From: Pseudomonadota bacterium
Lineage (GTDB): Bacteria > Pseudomonadota > Alphaproteobacteria > Sphingomonadales > Sphingomonadaceae
Length of the DNA: 5,661 bases
Direction: 5' to 3'
Assembly (NCBI GenBank): GCA_023386515.1
Contig: JAEWJQ010000278.1
Location: 1-5,661, forward strand
Below the pieces are notes generated by a model. That model was given only the letters and a program-made list of their open reading frames with translations. It was not told the DNA's origin and did no database searches. The position numbers were made by a program, and so were the translations under genes. Position 1 is the stretch's first letter; the number at the start of each line of letters is the position of its first letter. Below are positions 1 to 5,535 of this stretch, in pieces.

Positions 1-531
1 GGCCTGGCCGGCGCGGCGGTGCGCCGCCTCCAGCCGCTGGTCGACATCGGTGATATGCGACAAGAGGCCGCCCGAGCCATATTCCCGAATGGCGGCGAGA
101 TCGACTTGCGGGCCGTCGATCTCGAGCGGCGGCAGGCGAACGGACAGCAGCTTGCGAGCGGCATCCCAGCGCACGTCGCGTTGGCTGAGCTTGCCGAGAT
201 CGACCTCATAGCGGACCATGCCCGGCATGATCAGCGTCTTCTCGCTGGACAGGCCGAGCTGCGACTGGCGCGAGGTGACGACGGCGACATAGCGGGCGGC
301 GAAGGCGGACAGACGATTCTGTTCGCGCAGCCCTTCGAGGCTAGCGCTGGCGATCGTCGTCGGATCGGGCGACAGGCGCGAAGCGACATAGCGCTGCACA
401 CCCCACAATGCGAGCAGCCCGGCAAGGACGAGCAGCACCAGAAAGCCAGCGGTCTTGGCCAGGAAGGCGGTGACCGAATTGCGCGGACGCGCAGCCGGCT
501 GGGGGAGCGGGTTCAGGTCTTGCTGCGCCAT
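1..531 (-). CDS. DUF4230 domain-containing membrane-anchored protein (3' end outside window)
   Basis: The reading frame is open for all 177 codons from the ATG at 531 to the window edge, so the C-terminus is missing. The product starts with a short polar, Pro-rich cytoplasmic tail (about residues 1-20). One hydrophobic helix follows (about 27-47, rich in Leu/Val/Ala), and the rest should lie outside the inner membrane. That part resembles the DUF4230 family: an LxEGLREQNRLSAFAARY-like segment near 65-81, then alternating beta-type sequence (MVRYEVDLGKL, about 105-115) and an LPPLEIDGPQVD stretch near 133-144. The family has no established function. The start is well supported: a GAGGAGGAGG ribosome site at 539-548 lies 7 bases upstream of the ATG. 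The gene overlaps the end of the preceding MBL-fold gene by 19 bases in another frame, so translational coupling is likely. The family call comes from recalled sequence character, not a search. Confidence 0.75.
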   Translation of the reverse strand, partial: MAQQDLNPLPQPAARPRNSVTAFLAKTAGFLVLLVLAGLLALWGVQRYVASRLSPDPTTIASASLEGLREQNRLSAFAARYVAVVTSRQSQLGLSSEKTLIMPGMVRYEVDLGKLSQRDVRWDAARKLLSVRLPPLEIDGPQVDLAAIREYGSGGLLSHITDVDQRLEAAHRRAGQA

Positions 532-1373
532 CCGGTCGCCTCCTCCTCGATCAGGCCGCGCGCGGCGAGGTCGTAGCAATGCGCAAGGGTCGATCGTTCC
601 GCGGCTCCGACCAGCCGGGGGTCGAGACCGGCGTACATCTGCGCCACCATCTGCGACAGCGTCACGGTCGCGTCATCGCGGAGCAGTCGCAGGATCTGCC
701 CCTCGCGCTGCTTGCGGTGGCCGAGCATGCTGCGAACCAGACGCTGGGGCCGCTCCACCGCCTCGCCATGGCCTGGATAATAGATGCGATCGTCCCGGCT
801 CAGCAATTTGTCGAGGCTGGCCATATAGTCACCCATGTCGCCATCGGGTGGGGAGACGACGCTGGTGGCCCAGCCCATGACATGGTCGCCGGAAAACAGC
901 GCCTGCGTTTCCGCCAGCGCGAAGGCGAGATGATTCGACGTGTGGCCCGGCGTCGCCAAGGTGCTCAACGTCCAGCCGTCGCCCGTCACCCAATCACCCT
1001 CCGTCAGAATGCGGTCGGTAGCATAATCGGCATCGAAGGCCGCGTCGTGCCGCGGGTCGCCGCCACCATGATGATGCGGAGCCGCGCCCATGATGGGAGC
1101 GCCGGTGGCGAGGGCGAGTGCGCGGCTGGCCGGGCTATGGTCGCGATGGTGGTGAGTGATCAGGATGCCACGGACCGGGCGGTCGGCGATCACCGCGAGC
1201 AATGCCGCGACATGGGCGGCATCGTCCGGACCGGGATCGATGATCGCAACATCCTGGATGCCCACCAGATGCGTCTGTGTACCGGTAAAGGTATAGGCGG
1301 ACGGGTTGGGCGCGAGCACGCGAGTGACGAGCGGCTCGAGCTGGATCGGGATACCGGTCGGATGCTCGGCCAT
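513..1373 (-). CDS. MBL-fold metallo-hydrolase, LACTB2-like
   Basis: The product is a 286-residue metallo-beta-lactamase-fold enzyme. The di-zinc site is complete: HxHxDH at 74-79 (H74, H76, D78, H79), H144 in TPGHTSNH, D163 in FSGDH and H202 in YPGHG. A C-terminal helical, winged-helix-like region (about 213-280, starting RSMLGHRKQREGQILRLL) is typical of the LACTB2/hydroxyacylglutathione-hydrolase-like group. That group includes RNases and thioester hydrolases; it is not the class B antibiotic beta-lactamases. The N-terminal segment LVTRVLAPNPSAYTFTGTQT (about 15-34) is also typical of this group. I chose the ATG at 1373 because homologous proteins begin shortly before that segment, but no clear ribosome site precedes it. 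An in-frame ATG at 1442, with GAGG 6 bases upstream, would add 23 atypical residues translated from a hairpin. The gene lies 77 bases behind the M56 gene and overlaps the next gene by 19 bases. The substrate is unknown. Confidence 0.9.
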   Translation of the reverse strand: MAEHPTGIPIQLEPLVTRVLAPNPSAYTFTGTQTHLVGIQDVAIIDPGPDDAAHVAALLAVIADRPVRGILITHHHRDHSPASRALALATGAPIMGAAPHHHGGGDPRHDAAFDADYATDRILTEGDWVTGDGWTLSTLATPGHTSNHLAFALAETQALFSGDHVMGWATSVVSPPDGDMGDYMASLDKLLSRDDRIYYPGHGEAVERPQRLVRSMLGHRKQREGQILRLLRDDATVTLSQMVAQMYAGLDPRLVGAAERSTLAHCYDLAARGLIEEEATGWRSKT

Positions 1374-1385
1374 TGGGGCGGATGT

Positions 1386-1443
1386 GGCGGCAAGCGCCGC
1401 CCCGCGCAAGGGGCATGCCCTCCCATCGATGCGGGAGGGCATG
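1386..1443 (-). repeat. Cluster of inverted repeats between the M56 gene and the MBL-fold gene
   Basis: The spacer holds three potential stem-loops. The strongest has perfect 11-bp arms, CATGCCCTCCC at 1414-1424 and GGGAGGGCATG at 1433-1443, with an 8-base loop. It starts 7 bases after the M56 stop codon. Next comes a 4-bp CCCC/GGGG stem (1400-1413), which overlaps a 6-bp GGCGGC/GCCGCC stem with a 4-base loop (1386-1401); these two cannot form together. No T-run follows any stem in the direction of transcription, so a standard intrinsic terminator is not supported. The structure could still slow transcription, protect the upstream mRNA end or limit translation of the hydrolase. Confidence 0.6.
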
Positions 1444-1450
1444 GGTTGCC

Positions 1451-3022
1451 TCAATCCGCGCTGCGCATTTCCGCCTGCATTTCCCGGATGGCGTCGTCGA
1501 TCTCGGCTACGGCTTCCTGCCGATCCTTGGCGGACATGTCGACGTTGGCGGCGAGCGAGGCGCGCGTCGCGTTCAGCGACTGCATGGCGGTGGCCATGGC
1601 AGACGTCTTGATACGCTGCGCGTCCACTGCGCTGATCGCGGCCTTGCGCGCTGCGGCCTGGATCCGGTTGACGCAAATCACGGTGACGCGACCGTCGCGA
1701 CGTTGCTCCGTGTAGCTCGTCCGACCGTTGCCGCCGGTCGAGCAGTTGCGGGATTCGATCAAGGGCATCGGCGGCATGGGCGGGGCCGGCGGCGCGACCA
1801 CCGTGGGCCCCTGGTTCATAGCCAGCGCCGGAGGCGGCGGCGGCAACGGGCGCGGATCCCGGTCGAGATAGGCATCGGCAGCCGCCCCCTCATAGGTCGT
1901 CGCCCGGCCATTCTTTACAATCGTCACGCGTGTGCGCTTGGCCTTGGCCGGCGCCGGAGGAACGGCCGGCGCGGCGGGAGCGGCTGCTGCCGGAGCAGCA
2001 GGTGGCGCGGGCGGCGCGGCCTGCAGGTCGACGCCCACCGCGGCTCCGACCTTGGTGCTGATCGCCTTGGCGGCACTGGTACCCGAAGCGGTGAGGCCGA
2101 GGCCGGTCACCATCAGCGTGGCGACGAGGGTACCACCGGCGGCAAGGCGGCGGCGCGAGCGTGGCGAAGTGGTCAGCATCCGGAGTCTCCCTTTCAGATC
2201 GTCGATGGTGTGCAGGTGGCAGGCGGCCGATACCGCCCCGCCATGCGCCGCCTTGAGGATGGCGCAGGCATAGGTATGGCGGTCGATCGCGGAGCGGCCG
2301 GCGAGGACACGCGCGTCATTGGCCAGTTCCTGGTCGGCGCGGAAAGCCCGGAAGGCGCGCCAGGCGACGGGATTGAACCAGTGCAGTGCGAGCACGGCGA
2401 GCGCGATCCAATTGGCGACGAGATCGCCCCGCTGGTGGTGGCCGATCTCATGCTCCAGCGCGAGCGCGCGTTCGTCGTCGTCGTAACGGTCTGAAAAATC
2501 GAGCGGAAAGGCGACGTAACGGCGCATCACCCCGAAGGCGAGCGGACCGGGCGCGGCCGGGCTGGCGATGACGCGGACGCCGCGCAGATGTTCGACCGCC
2601 GCGGCGCTGGTCAGCATCCGCCGGCAGAAGCGGGCGTGGCGCGTCATATGCCAGACGAGGAAGCCCGCGGCACCGATCGCCCACAGCAGGGCCAGCGTCG
2701 CCGCGATCGCGGGCAGCAGCGACACCACCAAATCGGTTGCGGAGACGGCGGCGGCCGGGGTGGGAGCCGCTGCCGTGGGGTCCACGACGAAGACGGTGAT
2801 CGTCTCGCTCGCCCGGCTGAGCGGCGTCGCGGCCGCCTGGCGCAGGCCGGCCGGCAGCGGCGGCAGGATGAGGCGCAGCACGGGCAAGGCCCAGAGCGCA
2901 TAGGCGACCTGCGGTCCGAAGGCCCGGCGAACCGGCACGCGCAGCAACAGGACGAGGACCATGAGCAAAGTCGAGGCGATCAGCGCCTCGACCGCCCAGG
3001 CGGCGAGCGCGGCGCCGGTCAT
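1451..3022 (-). CDS. BlaR1-like M56 family membrane metallopeptidase (antirepressor), no penicillin-binding domain
   Basis: This 523-residue polytopic membrane zinc protease most likely senses an envelope signal and inactivates the neighbouring BlaI-type repressor. Hydrophobic helices are visible at about residues 4-27, 35-56, 97-125 and 296-314. The cytoplasmic protease domain lies between the last two. It has the zinc motif HEIGH at 191-195 and the downstream acidic motif DQELANDARVL (230-240), where E232 is the expected third ligand. The region after the fourth helix (315-523) should be periplasmic. In staphylococcal BlaR1 a beta-lactam-acylated sensor domain with an SxxK motif sits here. 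This protein instead has Pro/Ala-rich stretches (about 335-360 and 391-420), a short TRVTIVKNGRATTYEG segment (364-379), two cysteines (C427, C450) and a helical tail. The start overlaps the repressor stop by 4 bp (ATGA), with AAGGA 9 bases upstream. It may respond to something other than a beta-lactam; the ligand cannot be read from the sequence. Confidence 0.9.
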   Translation of the reverse strand: MTGAALAAWAVEALIASTLLMVLVLLLRVPVRRAFGPQVAYALWALPVLRLILPPLPAGLRQAAATPLSRASETITVFVVDPTAAAPTPAAAVSATDLVVSLLPAIAATLALLWAIGAAGFLVWHMTRHARFCRRMLTSAAAVEHLRGVRVIASPAAPGPLAFGVMRRYVAFPLDFSDRYDDDERALALEHEIGHHQRGDLVANWIALAVLALHWFNPVAWRAFRAFRADQELANDARVLAGRSAIDRHTYACAILKAAHGGAVSAACHLHTIDDLKGRLRMLTTSPRSRRRLAAGGTLVATLMVTGLGLTASGTSAAKAISTKVGAAVGVDLQAAPPAPPAAPAAAAPAAPAVPPAPAKAKRTRVTIVKNGRATTYEGAAADAYLDRDPRPLPPPPPALAMNQGPTVVAPPAPPMPPMPLIESRNCSTGGNGRTSYTEQRRDGRVTVICVNRIQAAARKAAISAVDAQRIKTSAMATAMQSLNATRASLAANVDMSAKDRQEAVAEIDDAIREMQAEMRSAD

Positions 3023-3387
3023 TGCTTCAGGTCCTTGAGCAGCGCCTCGATCTCGGCGATGTCCTGCGCCGTCAGCTCGTCACGTTCGGCGAGGTGCGCG
3101 ACCAGCGGCGTCAGGCGGCCACCGAACAGCCGGTCGATCAACCGCCGCGATTCGCCGGACACATAGTCGCTCCGCGCGACCAGCGGCCGGTACAGGTAGC
3201 GGCGGCCATCCTCCTCATGCGCGATCGCACTCTTGGCGAGCAAGCGGCCGAGCAAAGTCTTGACCGTGTTGACGCTCCAGCTGCGCGCCGGATCGACCCG
3301 CTCAGCCACGTCCTGCGCGGTGAGCGGCGACTCGTCCCAGAGCACCTCCATCACCGCGTGTTCGGCATCGCTAATCCGTTCGGCCAT
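3019..3387 (-). CDS. BlaI/MecI/CopY family transcriptional repressor
   Basis: This 122-residue winged-helix repressor has the usual length of its family. The N-terminal DNA-binding domain covers about residues 1-70. It starts ISDAEHAVMEVLW, has the recognition helix in WSVNTVKTLLGRLLAKSAI (37-55), and then the wing EEDGRRYLYRPLV (58-70). The C-terminal part (about 75-122) is the dimerisation helix region, with the family-typical LFGGRLTPLVAHL (87-99). The protein should bind as dimers to the two dyads just upstream of its own gene and so repress itself and the M56 protease. In staphylococci BlaR1 signalling leads to cleavage of BlaI at an Asn-Phe bond. No Asn-Phe pair occurs in this protein, so the cut site would have to differ. 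The start at 3387 is preceded by GGAGAG (3394-3399) at 6 bases. The stop overlaps the protease start, a strong sign of one operon. Confidence 0.93.
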   Translation of the reverse strand: MAERISDAEHAVMEVLWDESPLTAQDVAERVDPARSWSVNTVKTLLGRLLAKSAIAHEEDGRRYLYRPLVARSDYVSGESRRLIDRLFGGRLTPLVAHLAERDELTAQDIAEIEALLKDLKQ

Positions 3388-3393
3388 GACTCG

Positions 3394-3399
3394 CTCTCC
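3394..3399 (-). promoter_or_regulatory. Ribosome binding site of the BlaI-family gene
   Basis: GGAGAG on the minus strand lies 6 bases before the ATG at 3387 and supports that start. It sits between the start codon and the proximal operator. Confidence 0.7.
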
Positions 3400-3404
3400 G
3401 ATAA

Positions 3405-3418
3405 ACTACAACTGTAGT
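3405..3418 (-). promoter_or_regulatory. Proximal BlaI-type operator
   Basis: ACTACA-AC-TGTAGT is a perfect dyad of 6-bp arms around 2 central bases. It contains the TACAnnTGTA core known for BlaI/MecI operators. Its centre is 24-25 bases upstream of the repressor start codon, a position from which a bound dimer would block transcription of the repressor-protease operon. The core match and the location next to a BlaI-family gene are the evidence; binding is inferred. Confidence 0.85.
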
Positions 3419-3425
3419 CTCACTG

Positions 3426-3439
3426 ATTACGAGCGTAGT
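3426..3439 (-). promoter_or_regulatory. Distal, imperfect BlaI-type operator
   Basis: ATTACG-AG-CGTAGT repeats the architecture of the proximal site: 6-bp arms around 2 bases, with 5 of 6 arm positions complementary. The core is TACGnnCGTA instead of TACAnnTGTA, so it is probably the weaker site. The two centres are 21 bp apart, two turns of the helix, which would place two repressor dimers on the same DNA face. It partly overlaps the possible -35 element. Confidence 0.65.
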
Positions 3440-3442
3440 CAA
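3437..3442 (-). promoter_or_regulatory. Possible -35 element of the blaI-M56 promoter
   Basis: TTGACT on the minus strand matches 5 of 6 bases of TTGACA and overlaps the distal operator. At 17 bases further on the sequence is GACTAC, a poor -10. TACAGT (3416-3411), inside the proximal operator, is a better match but lies 20 bases away. The promoter is therefore placed by its -35 and by the operators, not by a convincing -10. Confidence 0.3.
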
Positions 3443-3686
3443 GCATCGAGTTCCCCCGCCCCATTGGCTGGCGGGAGGTGCAGGACCGCTGTCCCTTCGA
3501 CGATGTCGAGCTTCTTTACACCGGATTGGGGGATTTCGGTGCTGTTAACCGCTGTGAGGTCGCTTTTCCGTTCGTGGTCAAGGCTGGCACGCGGCCTGCA
3601 TCGTTACAGGCAGCCGAGCGCTCGTCGCTTCAGCAGGGTGGGTGGCCGCCGCTTTCCGGTTTCTAGGCCCCCACCCGCACCCGGCA
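3443..3686. other. Gene-free stretch between the glycosyltransferase and the repressor operators
   Basis: I see no supported gene here. A GC stem-loop (CCCGCC at 3455-3460, GGCGGG at 3470-3475, 9-base loop) and a 10-bp palindrome CGAGCGCTCG (3615-3624) are present. Neither has a T-run that would make it an intrinsic terminator for the glycosyltransferase. The minus strand is open from about 3600 to a stop at 3439-3441, ending in peptide-like sequence (SGVKKLDIVEGTAVLHLPP over part of it). It has no ATG, GTG or TTG start after the preceding stop codon, and a lower GC at third positions than the flanking genes seem to have. It could be a worn gene remnant or chance. Confidence 0.5.
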
Positions 3687-4943
3687 TCACGCTTCCGCCA
3701 GTACCGGCTCCGACATTGGCATACCGACCCGCTGCGCCGCTTCCGCCAGCGCCTTCGGATAGATGGTCCCGAACAACCGCCCGAAGGTCGCGCGCCAGCT
3801 GAAATGCCGTTCGACATGCGCCCGCGCCGCGAGGCTCATTCCCGCCAGATCGCCGTTCCAGATCGCCTGCACGTGCGCGGCCATCGCGGCCACGTCATCG
3901 ACCGGTCCAAGGCGGCCGAGCTCCGGCGGCACCCGCGCCGGCATGGCACCACTGGCGACGCCGACGACGGGCAGACCGGCCGCCTGCGCCTCGATCACGG
4001 AGATACCGAAGGTCTCATCCGCCATTGCCGAAACGTAGATATCCGCCGAGGCAAGCATCCGCGCGAGCGCGGCGCGATCCCTTTCGAAGCCGGTAAAGGC
4101 GATCGGCAGGTCCGCAGCCTGAGCCGCCAGCCGGGCGCGCAGCTTCCCGTCGCCGATCATCAACAGCGCGGCACCGAAATCCCGCGGCAGCTGCCGCATC
4201 ATCCGCACCAAGCGATCGGCGCGCTTCTCATTGTCGATCCGCCCCGCGTAGACGAGTAGCGGCCCCTCACCCGGCAGACCGAACGCCCGGCGCAGCTGCG
4301 GGTCGCGCATCCGCGGGTGGAACAAGTCGGTGTCGACGCCGAGTGGAAGCACCTCGGTCTTGGTGATGCCGCGGCGGCGCAAGGTCTCGCGGGCCTCCTG
4401 CCCCAAGGTGTAGACCGCGTCGAATTCACGATAGGTCATCTCGGTGTAGCCGAGGCTGAGCCAATAGAAGATCCGCCCGAGCGGGCCGAACAGATCGCGT
4501 GCCACCCGATCGACATGCGCGTTGGGAAAGTCGGTGCGATAGCCGGCGACGAGGGCTGTGTCGGGAAACGCCCGCCGATGCTGGATCGCGGTCCAGGGCA
4601 GAACCCAGGGGCACAGGGATTCGATGACGTCGGGCCGGTATTCGGCGAGCAACCGACGCACGGCACGCGTGCGCAGGATGAATCGGTAATTCGGGCTGCC
4701 CCGTACCGGATCCGCCGCCACTTCGGCGATGATGTGACGGCCGTTGACCGTGACGCGGTCTTCGGCGCCCGGCACGATCTGCAGCAGATGGTGCGGGGTG
4801 CGGGTCAGCACATAGTCGCGCTTCTCGCGCAGATAGGTGCTGATCCCGCCGCCGCCGGCCGGCGAATAGGTTTGGGTCAGATCGCATACCAGCAAGGGCC
4901 GCGTGCCGGGCGCGCGGCGAAAGCTGTCGTTCTGAAAAAGCAT
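3687..4943 (-). CDS. GT4-family (GT-B fold) glycosyltransferase
   Basis: The product is a 418-residue retaining glycosyltransferase of the large GT4 family. It transfers a sugar from a nucleotide-sugar donor, and probably acts at the cytoplasmic face of the membrane on a glycolipid or surface polysaccharide; the acceptor cannot be deduced. The N-terminal Rossmann-like half has the glycine-rich loop SPAGGGGIS (27-35). The C-terminal half starts near 225 with LLVYAGRIDNEKRADRLV, giving the donor-binding Arg/Lys pair (R235, K240). LMIGDGKLRARL (261-272) follows, then the EX7E motif ETFGISVIE (E310 and E318) and AAGLPVVGV (321-329). All expected elements are present and the length is normal. I kept the ATG at 4943 because GGGAG (4953-4957) lies 9 bases upstream; the ATG at 4950 is in another frame. 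The gene follows the glutaredoxin gene by 31 bases. No signal peptide or membrane helix is evident. Confidence 0.9.
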   Translation of the reverse strand: MLFQNDSFRRAPGTRPLLVCDLTQTYSPAGGGGISTYLREKRDYVLTRTPHHLLQIVPGAEDRVTVNGRHIIAEVAADPVRGSPNYRFILRTRAVRRLLAEYRPDVIESLCPWVLPWTAIQHRRAFPDTALVAGYRTDFPNAHVDRVARDLFGPLGRIFYWLSLGYTEMTYREFDAVYTLGQEARETLRRRGITKTEVLPLGVDTDLFHPRMRDPQLRRAFGLPGEGPLLVYAGRIDNEKRADRLVRMMRQLPRDFGAALLMIGDGKLRARLAAQAADLPIAFTGFERDRAALARMLASADIYVSAMADETFGISVIEAQAAGLPVVGVASGAMPARVPPELGRLGPVDDVAAMAAHVQAIWNGDLAGMSLAARAHVERHFSWRATFGRLFGTIYPKALAEAAQRVGMPMSEPVLAEA

Positions 4944-4950
4944 GTACCAT

Positions 4951-4971
4951 GTCTCCCGTCGACCGGGAGAC
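4951..4971 (-). promoter_or_regulatory. Stem-loop covering the glycosyltransferase ribosome binding site
   Basis: On the minus strand GTCTCCCG and CGGGAGAC form a perfect 8-bp stem with a 5-base loop. It begins 3 bases after the glutaredoxin stop codon. The second arm contains the GGGAG Shine-Dalgarno of the glycosyltransferase. No T-run follows, so it is not a normal terminator. A ribosome finishing the glutaredoxin gene would reach into the stem and open it, which suggests translational coupling; this is inference. Confidence 0.6.
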
Positions 4972-4974
4972 GCG

Positions 4975-5286
4975 TCACGCCTTCAACAGTTCCGCGAGCT
5001 CGCCGCTCTCGTACATCTCCATCATGATGTCCGAACCGCCGACGAAATCGCCCTTTACATAGAGATGCGGGATGGTCGGCCAGTCGGAATAGCCCTTGAT
5101 GCCCTGACGGATCGCCTGATCCTGCAGCACGTCCACGCTTTCATATTGCGCGCCGAGATGGTCGAGGATCGCCACCGCACGGCTGGAGAAGCCGCATTGC
5201 GGGAACAGCGGCGTCCCCTTCATGAACAGCACCACCGGGTTGGCCTTCACCACGGCATCGATGCGGGCGTTGGTATCGTCAGTCAT
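4975..5286 (-). CDS. grxD: Monothiol glutaredoxin, CGFS type (Grx4/GrxD family)
   Basis: The protein has 103 residues, normal for a single-domain CGFS glutaredoxin. These proteins bind a [2Fe-2S] cluster between two monomers, or with BolA, using the active-site Cys and glutathione. They deliver clusters or take part in iron sensing in the cytoplasm. Visible signatures are the glutathione-binding Lys in FMKGTP (K23), the active site CGFS at 31-34, the WPTIPHLYV segment (69-77) with its cis-Pro (P73), and FVGGSDI (81-87). In-frame starts also exist at 5295 (ATG) and 5301 (TTG). The ATG at 5286 is preferred because GAGG lies 9 bases upstream, whereas the ATG at 5295 directly abuts it. It follows the bolA-like stop by 11 bases, the classic arrangement of interacting partners. 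Confidence 0.95.
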   Translation of the reverse strand: MTDDTNARIDAVVKANPVVLFMKGTPLFPQCGFSSRAVAILDHLGAQYESVDVLQDQAIRQGIKGYSDWPTIPHLYVKGDFVGGSDIMMEMYESGELAELLKA

Positions 5287-5297
5287 ATCGATCATCC

Positions 5298-5528
5298 TCA
5301 AGCCGCCGCCGTCTTCAGCTGCAGCGCATGCAATTCCCCGCCCATCCGGTCTCCCAGGGCGGCATAAACGGCCTGATGCTGTCGGCGCAGCGGCAGGCCG
5401 GCGAAGCTCGCCGACACGACCCGTGCGGCGTAATGATCGCCGTCACCGGCGAGATCGGTGATCTCAACCTCGGCATCGGGAATGGCCGCCTTGATCAGGG
5501 CGGCAATATCGTCGGCAGCCATCGGCAT
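5298..5528 (-). CDS. BolA-family protein, partner of the monothiol glutaredoxin
   Basis: This small protein of 76 residues has the BolA (class II KH-like) fold. In this family BolA proteins form heterodimers with CGFS glutaredoxins, sharing a [2Fe-2S] cluster or regulating its transfer. The core is visible as AEVEITDLAGDGDHYAARVVS (about 19-39), then FAGLPLRRQHQAVYAAL (42-58), which carries the invariant C-terminal His (H51). H32 in the DGDHY loop is a candidate second cluster ligand. It is shorter than E. coli BolA and closer to the YrbA/IbaG-type proteins, so the symbol bolA is not assigned. GGAG (5539-5542) stands 10 bases before the ATG at 5528; an alternative ATG at 5522 has no nearer site. 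It lies 7 bases after the upstream stop and 11 bases before the glutaredoxin start, so all are probably on one transcript. Confidence 0.93.
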   Translation of the reverse strand: MPMAADDIAALIKAAIPDAEVEITDLAGDGDHYAARVVSASFAGLPLRRQHQAVYAALGDRMGGELHALQLKTAAA

Positions 5529-5535
5529 CAGCGGC

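Noticed and set aside
513..1373. Reading the MBL-fold gene as an antibiotic-resistance beta-lactamase because it follows a BlaI/BlaR-like pair
   Set aside because: The C-terminal helical/winged region and the absence of a visible signal peptide fit LACTB2-like hydrolases, not secreted class B beta-lactamases.
1374..1676. N-terminal extension of the hydrolase frame up to 1676
   Set aside because: The upstream 101 codons overlap the M56 gene in another frame and give Arg-rich sequence unlike the family. Only the 1442 start was kept as a possible alternative.
579..1715. Long plus-strand open frame (378 codons) opposite the hydrolase gene
   Set aside because: It is antisense to a gene with a complete MBL zinc site, and its translation is Arg/His-rich without any recognisable domain. 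This is a high-GC shadow.
1941..2020. Apparent GC-rich repeat tract (GCG/GCC-type) as a DNA repeat
   Set aside because: It is explained by Pro/Ala codons in the M56 protein's linker; the units are not regular at the DNA level.
1373..2494. Long plus-strand open frame (373 codons) opposite the M56 gene
   Set aside because: It is antisense to a clear M56 protease; the Gly/Arg-rich translation mirrors the Pro/Ala-rich tail and has no domain.
3455..3475. GC stem-loop as intrinsic terminator of the glycosyltransferase
   Set aside because: The stem is only 6 bp with a 9-base loop, no T-run follows it on the minus strand, and it lies over 200 bases past the stop codon.
3478..3666. Plus-strand GTG-started frame of 62 codons in the intergenic gap
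   Set aside because: The only purine-rich run, GGGAGG, touches the GTG itself, so there is no spaced ribosome site. The translation is not recognisable and it opposes the direction of every gene here.
4317..5027. Plus-strand open frames opposite the glycosyltransferase, including 3642-4259
   Set aside because: Both lie antisense to a well-supported GT4 gene with all its motifs and show no family features of their own.
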